Source of the DNA: Byssochlamys sp. IMV 00236
Taxonomy: Eukaryota > Ascomycota > Eurotiomycetes > Eurotiales > Thermoascaceae
DNA length: 64,000 nucleotides
Direction of reading: 5' to 3'
Assembly (NCBI GenBank): GCA_001931875.2
Contig: MSJH02000745.1
Span: 1 to 64,000, forward strand
The notes below the pieces were generated by a model. It was not told where the DNA came from, searched no databases, and worked only from the letters and a program-made list of their open reading frames with translations. Both the position numbers and the translations under genes were made by a program. Within the stretch, counting starts at the first letter, position 1; each line of letters begins with the position of its first letter. Shown in pieces: positions 21,029-32,993 of this stretch.

Positions 21029-22881
21029 TTCGCGACGAAATCACCCAATTTCTGGCTCTAGGATACCGTCTTTGTTTCTTTGCACATCTAGGATCCCAAC
21101 GGTTTGTATGACGCTCCGTAGTAACTGACCCCGGACCTGATCGTACGTTTTGACGAGTGCAGACACGGAGGTACAAATAGTTACGAGCAACATTATTTAA
21201 TAATCATAGAGCCCGCATTTGATCTCATTGGAGCTTGAGGCCCTCGTACCGCAAATAATGCCGGCACATGGTACTAAGTTTAAGACCGTCATCGAATTTT
21301 CCGGAACTAAGGTACCATGCCGTCCGGATTCAGAGGTACGGCGTGCGGACCTGCCTCTCAGAGTTAGGCTGACCCCACGCCATCCCCGAGCACAGTACAA
21401 GTGAGGGAAAGCTGTGGAGGATACTCTAACCCGGATCTGAATGGTAAAAACCAGCCTCTTACGTCTTCGGCGGAAGACAGAGGTCATTGGTTTCGTAGTG
21501 GCCCAAGCCATTGCAGGGGAAATAGCATCCTCGACACCTCGTGACGTTCAGACGGGAAAGCAGAGAACGGTTAGCCATAGCTAGACCGTACAGCCTGAGT
21601 AGGAAACATTATTATTGTTCAGCCAGGGAAGCCGTTGAACTGTTGAAATCCCTGAGAGTTTGCGCTGCGCCGCTCCCGGGTTGTTTTAGCGGGGATCTTG
21701 CGGAGGGAAGTTGTGGGGTCTGGAGAAATGCCGGGATTTGTCCGAGTCGGACATCCGAATCGGCCAAGATGGCTCACACGGCTTCTTTTCAGCGTTCCAT
21801 ACCGAAGGATTGGCGTCTCAGAGCCTGGAGGAATAGCTTTCATTTGATCCTTCCGTTGGGGATTTAGCAAGTCCCTATTCTTCACCGGTAAGAGTTTATA
21901 CACACTAGTGCAATGCTCCAGTGGGCGGAAATTAGTTACTCTCTCTTCCCTAAAAGGACCGAAAAACGCGCATCTCATTACATCGGAAGTACAGAAGAGC
22001 ATCGTGAGACATTGGGACTCATAGATGAACGAGATTCTATTGTGTCGAGGGGGAAAAGAAGAACAGAAGACGAAGACTGAGAAACAGGAGAAACAGGTGT
22101 TGGGTCGAAAGACGTCGGTGTTTTAAAAGATCAGGGATGCCGATCAGCTTGGGGAAGCACGCGGTCCCTCGATCTGATCTGGGTTCCACTGCTGCAGTCA
22201 CGACTCACGCCTGAGGCATCACGAATTGCGCTTCCAGCAGTGGAATGATCCAGAAGCTTTTATAAACAGTGATACTGTCTCCCTAGTGTCATGTTGTCAT
22301 CCTCGAATAATAATTAATACTTTTTGCAGGCGGATAATATTCTCTATTTCTGGCTCTATTCTCTGGCATCAATTCTGCCTCGTATACAGAAGATGATCAG
22401 ATGCTCAGTGGAAGGATCAATGAACCTCCGTCTCACGTAGAGATCATCTGCATGTGCCCCTGTCTCGGCGGATCGGTGCCACTGTTTCTCTGGCCATATA
22501 GTCTTTGCTGGATCCGTCGACATCTGAGGCATGCAGGCATCACAAGGAAGGTTCATAGAGACCCTGATAGGTATGCAAGATAAGCCTGGCAGTATCTCTA
22601 ATCCATCCAGTCGGTTGTATCTCCTTTTTAAGGAGAGCAGGTATCTTCTGTTTCGCAAGACCTGCATCCCGGCTGTTCCGGTGTAATTGGCCGCTAGCAA
22701 GGCTCTGCTGACTGAGGAGCTATCATCCGATGTCGGGCGTCCATGGATCTGTCCGACGTAGAAACTATCCTATATCAGGAGGGATGTCCATCTCGCTGTG
22801 GTTTTTACACTTCTGGGTATCGTATCAAGCCCGGTCGAGCGAGTCGCAAGAAAATAGTATCTGTAGATACTAAGTTCAACT
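21029..22881. other. Long upstream region of the trehalase gene
   Basis: About 1.85 kb between the 5' end of the trehalase gene and the 3' end of the nse1 gene, both on the minus strand. It has no supported gene. It holds an 11-bp perfect inverted repeat, TTCCACTGCTG at 22184-22194 and its complement at 22235-22245. A short-frame ORF at 22356-22700 shows no domain. Confidence 0.4.
22184..22245. repeat. 11-bp inverted repeat, 40-bp spacer
   Basis: TTCCACTGCTG at 22184-22194 is followed by CAGCAGTGGAA at 22235-22245. It lies about 1.2 kb upstream of the trehalase start. It could be a paired binding site or chance; no known fungal regulator site is recognised. Confidence 0.5.
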
Positions 22882-24027
22882 TCAATCCGCTTCACCTTCC
22901 GCGTCTTCCTCTTGCTCGTCTCCTTCAATAGCGGATGCACTGGCGGTAGCATTGCTCACGCGTTGGGTGTTCCCACTGCGTCTCTTTCCTTGCTGGTACT
23001 GCTCCGTAGTCGTAATGGCCCTCTCTCCGACGAATTTATTGTGTGGCCAGTCGGCCTTGCATACAGGGCACTTCTCAGCCTGCTGCATACGGAAAAAGTT
23101 TCGCATACAGATATCGTGAAGTCGTCCCAGGCAGTCACGGTTAGCACAACGCTGGCCCTGTCCGCAAGTCAAGATTAGCACCATATCTCTCTCGACAAGT
23201 GCCATAACCCAGATACTCACGGCAGTAATTATATCCTTGCAAGCTGCGCAGAACTTTATCTTGTTGATCCGTCGTCCCTCGTCGTCCTCCTCATTATACG
23301 TTGCAACCAGCCAGCCTCTTAGTTCCATGAGAGCACGAGGACTTAACGAGTAGAACCCCTTTCTACTCTTCTCGAGCCATCCTTCATCCAAGAGTCGCTT
23401 CATGACTGACTCGGCCTGCTGCATCGTCAACGACTGTGCTGCTCCGCCTTGAGGCTGCTGCGTCGCCGCCGACTCCCGCCTGTCTGCGGAAGATACTTTT
23501 GCCAGCTGCACGGCTTGCATCCCAGTCACAACCATAGCTTCTGATCGCCGCGTGTTGTACGTGTCAAATATTGCATCCAAAATACGCTTCACAAAGGCAA
23601 TCTCATCTGCTGTATATGTTGTCGCAAGTTGGGTAAGGGGGTCGCTGGTAGTGTTTACGAGAGCGTAGACGCGGTGATTGCCGCCGTTGGTCCCATTATC
23701 ATCAGGCAACTGATGCAACGTGCTCCGGATCTCCAGGTCAAAGGGAGATATGGCTGTATTCGCCGCGGCGATGTATGAAGACAGATCCGCTTGTGTGACA
23801 TCCTCTGGAAGAACCGGGCGGCGTTCTGTAGGACATCATAGGTCAGCGATTATTTTTTCGACATAATCCCCCAGAAAAATAGTCGACTGCGCACCATGAG
23901 TTGAAAAGATCGCTGCTAGCACAGGCTTGGCTTCTTCGAAAGTCATAGTCGAACGCGCCAGAAATGCCTGAAGAAATGCGCGGTTGCTATCATTGTAGCC
24001 ATCTTCGTCCACGTCGTTGGACATCAC
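22882..24027 (-). CDS. nse1: Smc5/6 complex RING-like subunit Nse1
   Basis: Three exons (genomic): 23895-24027, 23825-23221 and 23157-22882, giving 337 residues from the first ATG (a second ATG follows directly). Nse1 works in the nucleus with Nse3 and Nse4 as part of the Smc5/6 complex in DNA repair; its variant RING supports ubiquitin ligase activity. The N-terminal winged-helix region runs NRAFLQAFLARSTMTFEEAKPVLAAIF to ALVNTTSDPLTQLATTYTADEIAFVKRILD. The C-terminal C4HC3 RING-like motif uses CAAC, CANRDC, HDIC and CPVC. The second intron is 63 nt, a multiple of three with no stop. Reading through it would split the RING spacing, so removal is favoured. The C-terminus is acidic (EGDEQEEDAEGEAD). 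Confidence 0.9.
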
Positions 24028-24573
24028 TGTTGAATGTAAACGAAACAGAGCTGGATGTTTCTGATACGTGTCCGTAAGCTACAAATGATGAAATTGAGCT
24101 GCAGTTGGCTGTAGTTTGAAGCCAGTCCAGGTGTATTTGCCCCGACGCGATAAAGTCCTCGCAACGCGAACCGCGCGCGCCAAGCCCATTTCTTACTTAG
24201 GGATTAGTCTACGGACGTAGGCCGCCCTGGCCACTATGAGCCACGTGATCTTGGTCAGCCATAATAGGCCTGGCCTGCCGCGCTCTGGCGCATGAAATGA
24301 AATGAGGACGAAATAATGTTGGGAGAATGATACAAGAAGATAGGAATGGTACAGTGCTTCCAGAAATCGCTGCCATCACCCTCAACTTGGAGGAGATCTC
24401 TCAAACATGGTCTAATAATACATCACAACTCTAACTTGGAAAATGGCAATCTCTCTATACAGTAGGTAGGTATGCTGATATACTAAATCATGAACGAATA
24501 ATAGGAGAAGAATCAATGCTTCAAAGTCTTGGATAACATCAATCCAGTAGAATCAATCCCCTAGATGAAACGA
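24028..24573. other. Intergenic region, nse1 to coiled-coil gene
   Basis: About 550 bp containing the nse1 promoter and the 3' flank of the coiled-coil gene. GC-rich CGCGCGCGCC near 24170 lies within 150 bases of the nse1 start. No gene is seen. Confidence 0.4.
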
Positions 24574-25919
24574 CTACCGATGATGAGAGCGGACACCAAA
24601 ATCTCCGCTGAGCCTTAGAGGTGTTCTATTTTCCCCTCGCAGAAATCGAGTTTTGTTGGAGGCTCCGTACTTCTCTTTTGAGGTTCCTGAAGTCTCCTCC
24701 TTTAAATCTTCGATAGCGATGTCCTTGTTGGCATTCTCCCTTCGGGGCTCTTTCATGCGGGCGTGCTTCTTACTATTTCTAGTTCGGAGCTCTTCGATAA
24801 AGGCGTCTTTAGTCGCATTTTTGGTTTGGAGCTCTTTGATACGAGCGTCCCTTTTCTTGAGATTTTTAGTTCGCAGCTCTTTAATGCGGGCGTCCTTCTT
24901 ATTATTTTTAGTTCGGAGCTCCTCGATGTGGGCGTCTTTGGTGGCATTTTCGATTTGGAGCCCTTCGATGCGGGCGTCTTTGGCGGCATTATCGGCTTTG
25001 ATATTTTCGATTATACCCGCCATATTTCTAGGAACAACATCTAAATCTCTTTTAATGATCATGATCTCATCGTCTTTGGCGGCATTATCGGCTTTCAGAT
25101 TCTCGATTATACCTGCCATGTTTCTAGGAACAACATCTAAATCTCTTTTAATGATCATGATCTCATCGTCTTTGGCGCGTACATCTTCCTCAAGACCTTG
25201 AATCTGATCGACATTAGTTGTGCTGTTGGAGTGCCGGATGTTATCCAGGTTATCAGTGGGCATCTTGAGTATGCTGACCTGTTCTTGAAGCTTCTCCTTC
25301 AACTTCGCGAAGTCTTTTTCATATCGCTGAGCTCGTTTCCGGAGTGTGTCGGCTTCTTTGGTGTGCTCTTGGATTTTATTCCTCGTGTTATTATCGGTCG
25401 TCTTGAGTCTTCTGGCCTCTTCTTGATGCATGGAAAGCTCCTCCCCTAACCTCGCGAAGCCTCTCTCATATTGTTCCCGAACCGTGTTGGTTTCTTTGTC
25501 GACAGCGATTCTAATCGTCTGGTTTTGGCTATCAATAAGTTTTTCCATAGTCTCTAGAAGTCGGTTGTTTGCCCATCTCTGGAGAGAAGGTTCCGTTGGG
25601 AAGAGAGTAACGATAGCTCGAGACAAAACAATCGCGCACTACCTTACAATTAGTGATTATACCAGTAAAGACAGTGAAACAGGCTTACTATCGCAACTAA
25701 GAAAACCTTGATGTAGTAGGTAAGAGATATCGCCGCAGGTATGGTTAAGCCGACCGTGACATATGCAAGAAGCGCAAATGTACTAATCTGAATCAGAAGC
25801 AGCAGCACATCCGGGGTAAGCTGCACCAGATGGAGTGCTAGAGAATGAAAACGGATAAAGAACTTTTGTTTGATGCGCACTAGCCGATCGCTGGAATCTA
25901 TGGCTTTGTACATGGCCAT
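24574..25919 (-). CDS. Membrane-anchored coiled-coil repeat protein
   Basis: Two exons (genomic): 25689-25919 and 24574-25638, giving about 431 residues with the provisional ATG at 25919. The frame stays open a little further upstream, so an earlier exon may exist. I do not recognise a named family. The N-terminal part has two to three hydrophobic segments (LVQLTPDVLLLLIQISTFALLAYVTVG; ISLTYYIKVFLVAICAIVL). After these the protein is almost all heptad-like coiled coil, rich in Lys/Glu/Asp. It contains an exact-frame 32-residue tandem duplication (DEIMIIKRDLDVVPRNMAGI unit) and several roughly 14-residue units built on KDARIKELRTKN. This suggests a membrane-tethered filament or tether, but the function is unknown. 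Expect length variation between strains. Confidence 0.6.
24982..25173 (-). repeat. Two tandem 96-bp coding repeats
   Basis: Copies at 24982-25077 and 25078-25173 are nearly identical and in frame, encoding 32 residues each. The differences are a few substitutions (for example ATATTTTCG versus AGATTCTCG). Recent duplication inside the coiled-coil gene is the simplest reading. Confidence 0.9.
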
Positions 25920-25970
25920 CAAAGTGTGACAGAAGATCAAAGAATAGAGTCCAAGGCTTTCGGAGAACAA

Positions 25971-26848
25971 CTTTGAAATTCAGGATGTAAGCAGTGCGGG
26001 GTAAAAGATGTTGTTAAAGAGACCACTGCTCCTTGAACGCATGCTTCCATTGGTTAATGTTGGCATGGTATTATCTTGGATGCAGCATTTAGCAAGGACC
26101 GGTCGACATATAAAACATCTTCAATATCCACATGAATTTATATCAGGAAACAAATGCAATCTGAACCAGCTCAAGTATGGTCGAGTTCAATAGTCAAGGT
26201 TCAGGCCCATCCCGGTTGTCATATCTACTAGCCCATTTACTCGTTTACTTGGGTGGCCTACCTACCCATGAAATATGTTGGTTAGCTTAACTAACCGACT
26301 ATTTTACATAAGACACGAACACGGAATGAACAAGGGAGAGTTGAAACAAATTCCTACTGACCCATGTTATATATAAATCAGTGGATCTTAGTATATAAGT
26401 TGGAGAAAGAGCTATTGACAACCGGTTTCTGAAATACTGCACAGACCGATAGTACTTAGAGATCACTTCGGTCTTATTATTCAACCTGCTTACCGCAGTC
26501 CTTCATATAAGGCTTCTACTGGTATAACTAGAACGGGTCTTGAAATTGAGTAAGTAAATAACACAATAGCTAAGTTAGAAGTACGGTCTAGTTAAATCGT
26601 AACCCCCCNNNNNNNNNNNNNNNNNNNNCCCCCCCAAATTAACTGTCTTACTGGCCCGTAGTAGATAGTGTAAATAACTGAAGGATATTGAGTACGAAAA
26701 ACTAAATATCTTTTGGACTTCGATTTTGCAGTCCTCTTTGGTTCATCCCCTTATAGTCCCATATAGGAAGGACTTGGTAAATGCGGGCCTAAAGTGTTCC
26801 TATTGTCAATATTATCAAATTTCTGATAAAATCACTTCAGTTCCAAGA
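25971..26848. other. Intergenic region with assembly gap
   Basis: About 880 bp, AT-rich, holding a run of 20 N and no gene. Short TTAGCTTAACTAACC-type palindromes occur near 26282. It separates the coiled-coil gene from the FAD oxidoreductase, so their adjacency depends on the gap having been joined correctly. Confidence 0.6.
26609..26628. other. Assembly gap (20 N)
   Basis: Exactly 20 N flanked on the left by six C and on the right by eight C. It is a placeholder for unknown sequence, possibly a collapsed C-homopolymer or a scaffold join. The true length is unknown. Confidence 0.99.
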
Positions 26849-28251
26849 TCAAAGGACCAATCCGCTCATATCCGCTGAAGTCTTTACTCCGTCTACCATC
26901 TCTGCAACAACTTTCCCAGTTCCCAGCGAAAGCGAGATTCCCCACGGTCCATGGCCCGCTGCAATGAAGACACCCCCTTTCTTCCTACCTTCACTCGAAC
27001 CATCCAGGGACCCTGTTTTGATACCTGTACCCAGTAATTCGTCGCCGACACGAGAAATAATGGGTGATCCTCGATTTGTCACAGGTCGGAAACACAGCCC
27101 TTCACGGAGGACTTCGAGGTCATCCGTGTTAGGAGCATCGTCGGATGACACTAGACTTCCTTCCGCCAACTTTCCCAATAGTCTGACAGAAACATCTTTC
27201 AGTTCTTGTATTTTATCTTTCTGGATAAGTGATTTTGATTCTTCCGCCTTGCTTGGCAATGGGATCTGTGTGCTATTCAGCCCGGCAATATATATCTCGG
27301 CACCACGCCTCGAGAATATTTCGGGAGAAAACCCGCATGACGCAGGGTGGGTTGTGAAAACAGCATGACTTCTACCTTTGTATGCCTCGCGCTCAAGCTT
27401 CTCTGTGTGCCGTGGAGATCGCAAGACTAGCGAATATCCCGCTAGCTGCGAGATGCGGACACGGGCTTTTGATGATGGGAAGAGGCCTTTAAAGACCGCT
27501 GGTGTCCAAGGACCTGCGGAAATTACGAGATTTGTGCACGAAATCACAGACTCGATCTGAGTCTTCAGGTCCCTGACCTTCACGCCGGTGATCATTCCCG
27601 TGGCGCTGTCTGTAATGACAGATGTTGCCTCCGCAGGATGATGAAGCTGAACACCGCGAGAGATGCAGGTATCCATAAGATACTTGCAGAGTCTTAAAGG
27701 GTCCCTATAGGAGCATTAGCTTCTACCCCAGTCTATCAGAGGAAGCACAGGATCGGAAAGGGGCTTACTAACACCTGGGCAGCCGTCTCGCCATGGCTGA
27801 TATTATCGATAGTTCCACCTTTTTGTCTAGTCAACCAGAGCGGAACCTCGTCCGAGATATTCGAGTCTGCTTCTCCTAGGGAAGCGGCCTCCGCTCTCGA
27901 GGTGCCCTCCCTCAACCAGTCACCTCCCCGCGCACCGGTACGTGCTGCAGACACATCGCTCACATCCAGACTAAGAGCTGTGCTCTTCATATAACCCCAT
28001 TTCTCCTCGCCACCATTCTCAGATGCTACTTTGCCATGCAGATCAAATGAAAGAGCACCCAGAGGTGCTACGGATGACGAAAACCAATCCTTAGCAATAA
28101 AGCCAGCGGCATACCCCGATGCAGCGCTAAAGAGTTGCGAAGATGATTCGATCACATGAATTTCTTGATCTCGATGAGGTGATGACTCGCTGGATAAGTA
28201 ATAGGCGATCGACGATCCGATAATGCCGCCACCGATAATCACAGTTGACAT
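26849..28251 (-). CDS. FAD-dependent oxidoreductase (DAO family, Tda3-like)
   Basis: Two exons (genomic): 27773-28251 and 26849-27704, giving 444 residues. The donor GTTAGT leaves a Val codon to be completed by the acceptor's G, giving the join AAQV-DPLRLC. An N-terminal Rossmann dinucleotide motif VIIGGGIIGSSIAYYLS binds FAD and sits within a few residues of ATG 28251, which supports that start. The C-terminal FIAAGHGPWGISLSLGTGKVVAEM is the usual second FAD-contacting block of DAO proteins. Family members oxidise amines or amino acids. The overall layout is closest to yeast Tda3-like proteins, whose substrate is not settled and which take part in endosome-related recycling. No peroxisomal SKL ending is seen (it ends GLVL). 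Confidence 0.85.
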
Positions 28252-29409
28252 CTTGATAGGATTCTGCAATCGCACTTTTCTGGTGACAACCGGGTATGGG
28301 GATAGTAGATCTCAATAAGAAATGTGTACAGATTATCGACAAGTAAATTCTAGAGTCGGTCAGAAAATTGTCTGGTGGACCGTGTAACTCAAATGGTGGA
28401 TACATACCAAAACGTTGTTCCTAACTGATGTGGAAAGCTTAACCTGCTTATCAAGTAGCAGACAGGTTTATTATATCTATACAGCTTATCAGATCACTCG
28501 GTTCATAGAGCAGGGCATCGCTGAGAAGAGTCTCCAGAGGCGCAAGTATTCGCGATAACGAGACTAGGTCTGACGCAGATGTAGGGATAGATTCCGGAAT
28601 AACTAAATACTGCAGTTCGGGGGATGGGCCCTCCAAGTATAAATAAGCACCTAGTCAGTGGAAACCAATAGATAAGCCATCCAATATATCGGGCTGGCCA
28701 GGTAAAGGATTTGCGATCTGGAGGTAATCCATATGTGACGATGATATGGACAGTCCATTACAGGTAGGGTCCACAAGTGGGCAATACGCAATCCTTAATA
28801 CGAACTATATACCCATTATCATTTGCATTTGTTTAAACATTGAAATGGAGTAGATATCTTGGATCTTATTCTTGAAAATGGCACATTTATCAGCCGAAGA
28901 GGGGTTCCATGAAGAAGCGCGCCGCTCCGCCCGCCACACAATGACGTTGAACCACCGAGATCCGATCCCGTCAAGTACTTACCCCTCCAATGTCTGATCT
29001 TCCTTTCTTTAGAGTTCTGACTCCTGCTTCAGCCTCATAGAGACAACTATCCGAGAATTGTTGGTCTTAGGTAAGTCGGTCCAAGGACATATTTATTTCT
29101 ACTGCTTGTATGTTATTTCTTCGTTGTTTCAATTCGCACCAGCGTCGAAAAGAAGAAGGGAAAAATAGGATGTATGATTATCCGGGCCTTGCCTGTCGGT
29201 TCATGGGATGAAGTTTTTGATATCTGGGCATTGATCATCACGCAAGGATCCAATGTCTGAGATCAGTGTTTCCCTGTCTGCAGGGAGTATGGTGCAACCT
29301 CCAATGCTACGATTCTCTTACATTTTAAGCCTCTGAAACCTGCATTTTATATGTCTTGTTCCGATTACATGAGAAGCTAATGTTACAAAGCAGATAACAA
29401 TTAATCAAC
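28252..29409. other. Divergent region between FAD oxidoreductase and SDR
   Basis: About 1.16 kb shared by the minus-strand oxidoreductase and the plus-strand dehydrogenase. A likely 5' UTR intron of the dehydrogenase lies at 29071-29393. Otherwise no gene is seen; short frames lack domains. Confidence 0.4.
29071..29393 (+). other. Possible 5' UTR intron of the SDR gene
   Basis: A strong donor GTAAGT at 29071, a GCTAAT branch-like site near 29376 and a CAG acceptor ending at 29393 lie upstream of the SDR start at 29410. Inference only. Confidence 0.35.
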
Positions 29410-30346
29410 ATGGGAAAGACAATCATTGTCACCGGTGCCTCTAGAGGTAAGTTTTAAAAAGAAAAACGTCCATATCGCTGGTAAAAAGCACAATGCTAAG
29501 CGAAACAAATCAGGAATCGGTTGGGTCATCGCTCAGTACTTGCTCAAAGCACCCGGATCCAACAATGTGCTCGTCATCGCTCGTAGCCAAGAGCCCCTGC
29601 AGAAGCTTAAAGAGCAATATGGTAGCCAGGTCGAGTACATGACCGGCGACCTTGCTGATCTCTCCATCGCAAAGAAGGCCGTCGACAAGGCCCTAGCATC
29701 CTTTGGCAGATTGGATGGTTTGGTCCTCAACCACGGAATTCTTGGACAGGTAGGCAAGATTGCAGAAGCGGATCCTCAGCAGTGGAAGCATGGATTCGAT
29801 GTCAATTTTACGAGTCTTGTGGCATTTGTAAGTGGCCTTCCGCTCGAGGGAAGTCGGCACGCAGAGATATCTAACCAGGGTTCACCAGGTGCGAGCCGCT
29901 ATCCCTTCGCTTCGCCAGTCGAAGGGAAGAATTGTATTCACGTCCTCAGGAGCTGCCATTTCAGCATACAAGGGATGGGGTCTATACGGTGCTACGAAAG
30001 CTGCTATGAACCATCTTGCTTTGACACTGGGTGCGGAAGAACCTGACATTACTACTGTATCTATTAGACCAGGAATGGTCGACACGGAGATGCAACGACA
30101 ACTACGCGAAGACCACGCAACCAATCTCGAGGCTGATGTACATGCCAAGTTCACCGGCGTGCACAAGGAGGGCAAGCTCCTCAAGCCCGAGCAACCAGGC
30201 CACGTTATGGCAAAACTCGTGCTTGATGCACCCGCTTCCCTCAGTGGACGATTCCTCACGTGAGTTCTAGAAACCAACACCTCGTCGCGAATCTTGCTAA
30301 CTATCCCAGATGGAACGACAAGGACTTGGCGGCTTTCCAAGAATAA
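29410..30346 (+). CDS. Short-chain dehydrogenase/reductase (benzil-reductase-like)
   Basis: Four exons: 29410-29446, 29514-29827, 29889-30259 and 30310-30346, giving 252 residues. It is an NAD(P)H-dependent Rossmann enzyme of the classical SDR family. Visible motifs are TGASRGIG across the first join (cofactor binding), LVLNHGILG (the NAG-like strand), a Ser in IVFTSSGAAISAYKG and the catalytic YGATK. RPGMVDTEM follows. It resembles yeast YIR035C/Irc24-type proteins, some of which reduce benzil to benzoin; the real substrate is not clear. The first and last exons are tiny (37 nt each), the last coding only WNDKDLAAFQE. No targeting signal is seen, so it is presumably cytosolic. Confidence 0.9.
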
Positions 30347-31436
30347 TTGGGACACTCCACTAAATAGCTTGTTGATGTCAGTATGAGACATGTATATAAA
30401 ATTCAGAATAGTATAGTGAATAGAATTAGACATCAGCCGAAAGATGAAAAGCGAATACATGTAATAAGCATTAGGTACCAGGGCACCTTCATGTTTAGCA
30501 TGGAATGTATGGTGTTCATCACTTGTCTGTGGAGGTGTAGAAGAAGGGAAACGTACTCTTATAGTAAACCTATCATAGATATCTAGTGACCTAGTGCTTT
30601 CTCCTAGTTAGTTCCTGCTGTAGGCAATTTTCTGGTGGCCTGACGAGTGTTGTTGACAGTATCAGGAAGAGAGTTATGGTCGGTCATCGATATGTCCGAA
30701 TTTGATAGTACATTTCTTCAAACATCATGCTGTCGATAGGAAGGTCTCCTAATTATGCATACCGTGAAATGTAAGTTATCTAAAACTCTGCCGGACACGA
30801 GCCAGAGTCCGCGTCTACATATGATTAGGATATCAATGTCTGCCCTATTATACTTCAGCAGTGTTAGCTGGTTATCTCGAACGACTGTGTGCGATCAAAA
30901 AAGAGATAAGGGATTATTTTCTTTTTTTCAGATAGTCCGTTTGGCTTGGACAGGTAAGTCACCATAGAATGGTCTGATAGGGGCGACAACAAGGTTCATC
31001 ATTGAATAAGAGCATGGGAGAAAAGATGGATATTTCTTACCTTGAAAAGAACTACAACTAACACGCAGCTAGTGCAGAAAACTCATTATGAAACTGATTC
31101 CATCATCAAGGAATCCTTCTTCCGCTCGTGAGAAAAGCTGGAAAGAAATGGAGTTGTGCGTTGAAGAGAAGAGAAAAAGAAGATTTCCCAGGGTCGCGAG
31201 CAGAATATAAAGAGAAAAAAAAAAGGCGGCTAGTTGATTTTAAAGAGTGGAGCGCCGGAAGATACATTCTGCCATTCCGACCGAGCGCGCGCCGCGCCTC
31301 TATTAAAGAAGCTGGGTCCACGTGAAGGGAATCGCTACTAGAAGCTGCCGCAATAATTCACGTCACTATTGAGACCGTTTGAACAATTTAATTTATTTAT
31401 ACACCCAGCTTCCCTTTGTACGGTCAATAGACAGCC
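30347..31436. other. Intergenic region, SDR to NC2-beta
   Basis: About 1.1 kb. A purine-rich AAGAGAAGAGAAAAAGAAGA tract at 31160-31220 and a GCGCGCGCC patch near 31285 precede the NC2-beta start. No supported gene. Confidence 0.4.
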
Positions 31437-32198
31437 ATGTCAGACAGAGAATTTAGCTGTAAGTCTTTCCCTCATGATTTTTTTTTAAATTATTTTTCTG
31501 CTATCCATGTGATAAATGCTAATCCATGACTCGTACAGCAAATGACGATCTCTCGCTCCCAAAAGGTACGCTACATCCTCCCTTTCTCTTCCGCTGCGCG
31601 TGTCTATGAAGCATAGGTTCATGCATTAAGCGATTAGACCACCACATCCCTCTAATACTCCTTGCCCTTGATTTGCGTCTGTATATGACGCGCCAACGTG
31701 TACCCCTCATCGTCATGATTGATCTTAGGATGTAACTCACATATTTCTACAGCCACGGTGCAGAAGATAATTTCGGAGATCCTTCCGCCTTCTTCCGGGC
31801 AGACTTTTGCAAAAGACGCGCGTGATCTATTGATGGAATGCTGTGTCGAGTTCATCACTCTCATTTCCTCGGAAGCAAACGATATCAGTGAGAAGGAAGC
31901 GAAGAAGACGATCGCATGCGAACATGTTGAGAAGGCTCTACGTGATCTTGGATTCGGTGACTATGTGCCGGAAGTCCTCAACGTTGCCGAAGAGCATAAA
32001 GAGCAGCTAAAGGTACGCGACTTACTACTCCTTGGCTATTCTACCTGAACCATCATTCGCTGATAAATTACGCCATAGACACGCGAGAAGAAAACGAGCA
32101 AGATGGAGCAGAGTGGCTTGTCAGAAGAGGAGCTTCTTCGACAGCAGCAGGAACTCTTCCGTTCAGCAACCGAGAAATACAACGCCGGTCCGGAGTAA
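31437..32198 (+). CDS. ncb2: NC2-beta (Dr1) transcription repressor subunit
   Basis: Four exons: 31437-31458, 31539-31565, 31753-32012 and 32079-32198, giving 142 residues. NC2-beta pairs with NC2-alpha through histone folds, binds TBP on promoters and blocks entry of TFIIA/TFIIB. The histone fold is plain: NDDLSLPKATVQKIISEILP, then AKDARDLLMECCVEFITLISSEANDI and EAKKTIACEHVEKALRDLGF. It is followed by YVPEVLNVAEEHKEQLK and a Gln/Glu-rich tail. The first two exons are only 22 and 27 nt, and every join keeps phase. Length and motif order match eukaryotic Dr1 proteins. Confidence 0.93.
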
Positions 32199-32993
32199 CG
32201 TTTCTACTCTTCTATCATGGATGCAACAATCACGGGCGTAGGTGGGCATAGCAAAAGGGGTTTTCAATGGACTTTCGCTGGTTCACGGCGTTTTGGGGCT
32301 TTGGGATACGCAAATAAGGTATTGAATTATGACTACATGAGGTCGCAGGTATTTCGGCTGGTCCCCTGGGCCTCGAAGCGTCAATTTTGATATGAAAAAT
32401 ATGGATACAAGCATAGAGACAAACGGGTTTGCAAGTTATCATTGTTCGAGAGTCTATTCTTGGTTTGCTGCGACCGGGACGATATTGGTATTGTAGTCAA
32501 TGCAGCGCCGGGCACTGGAGCATAGCGATCAGCTACAGTCTGAAGCAGTCCAATAGCTTTTCCGCTATCTTGTATAATGATAAATGTGACATAACGATTT
32601 TATATTTGGACCTCACTTTTCCGTTTCATTGATTTTAACGGTTTGATAGTATTCAAGATTTGCATTACGCTACCAACAGGATGTGATCCGTCTTCTTCGG
32701 CGCGGCAGTGTTCCCCGCTATCATCAGCCCATATGCATCAGTATGGGAAGGAAGAGTTTGTATTTGAATAGAACGCGTTTCGAGAAATACAGTCGATATA
32801 TCATAGAAATTTATCTATATAACCGCAATGTACGCGGGGTTGGATCGAAGGGGCCGGCCTATCAGTGCCTGACTTGCCCTAGACTAGATTGGGCGGAGGA
32901 GTGGATCGGCGAGCCGATGCAAACCTCCAAAAGGCTGAGCTCGAACACGGCCGAGCTCCCATCGCGACAACTGCCCGCATCGCGTCGCCCAAG
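32199..32993. other. Intergenic region, NC2-beta to Arp9
   Basis: About 800 bp of 3' flank and promoter. No coding sequence, repeat or RNA gene is visible. Confidence 0.4.

Noticed and set aside
22356..22700. 114-codon minus-strand frame in the trehalase upstream region
   Set aside because: No recognisable domain and no clear promoter or intron structure.
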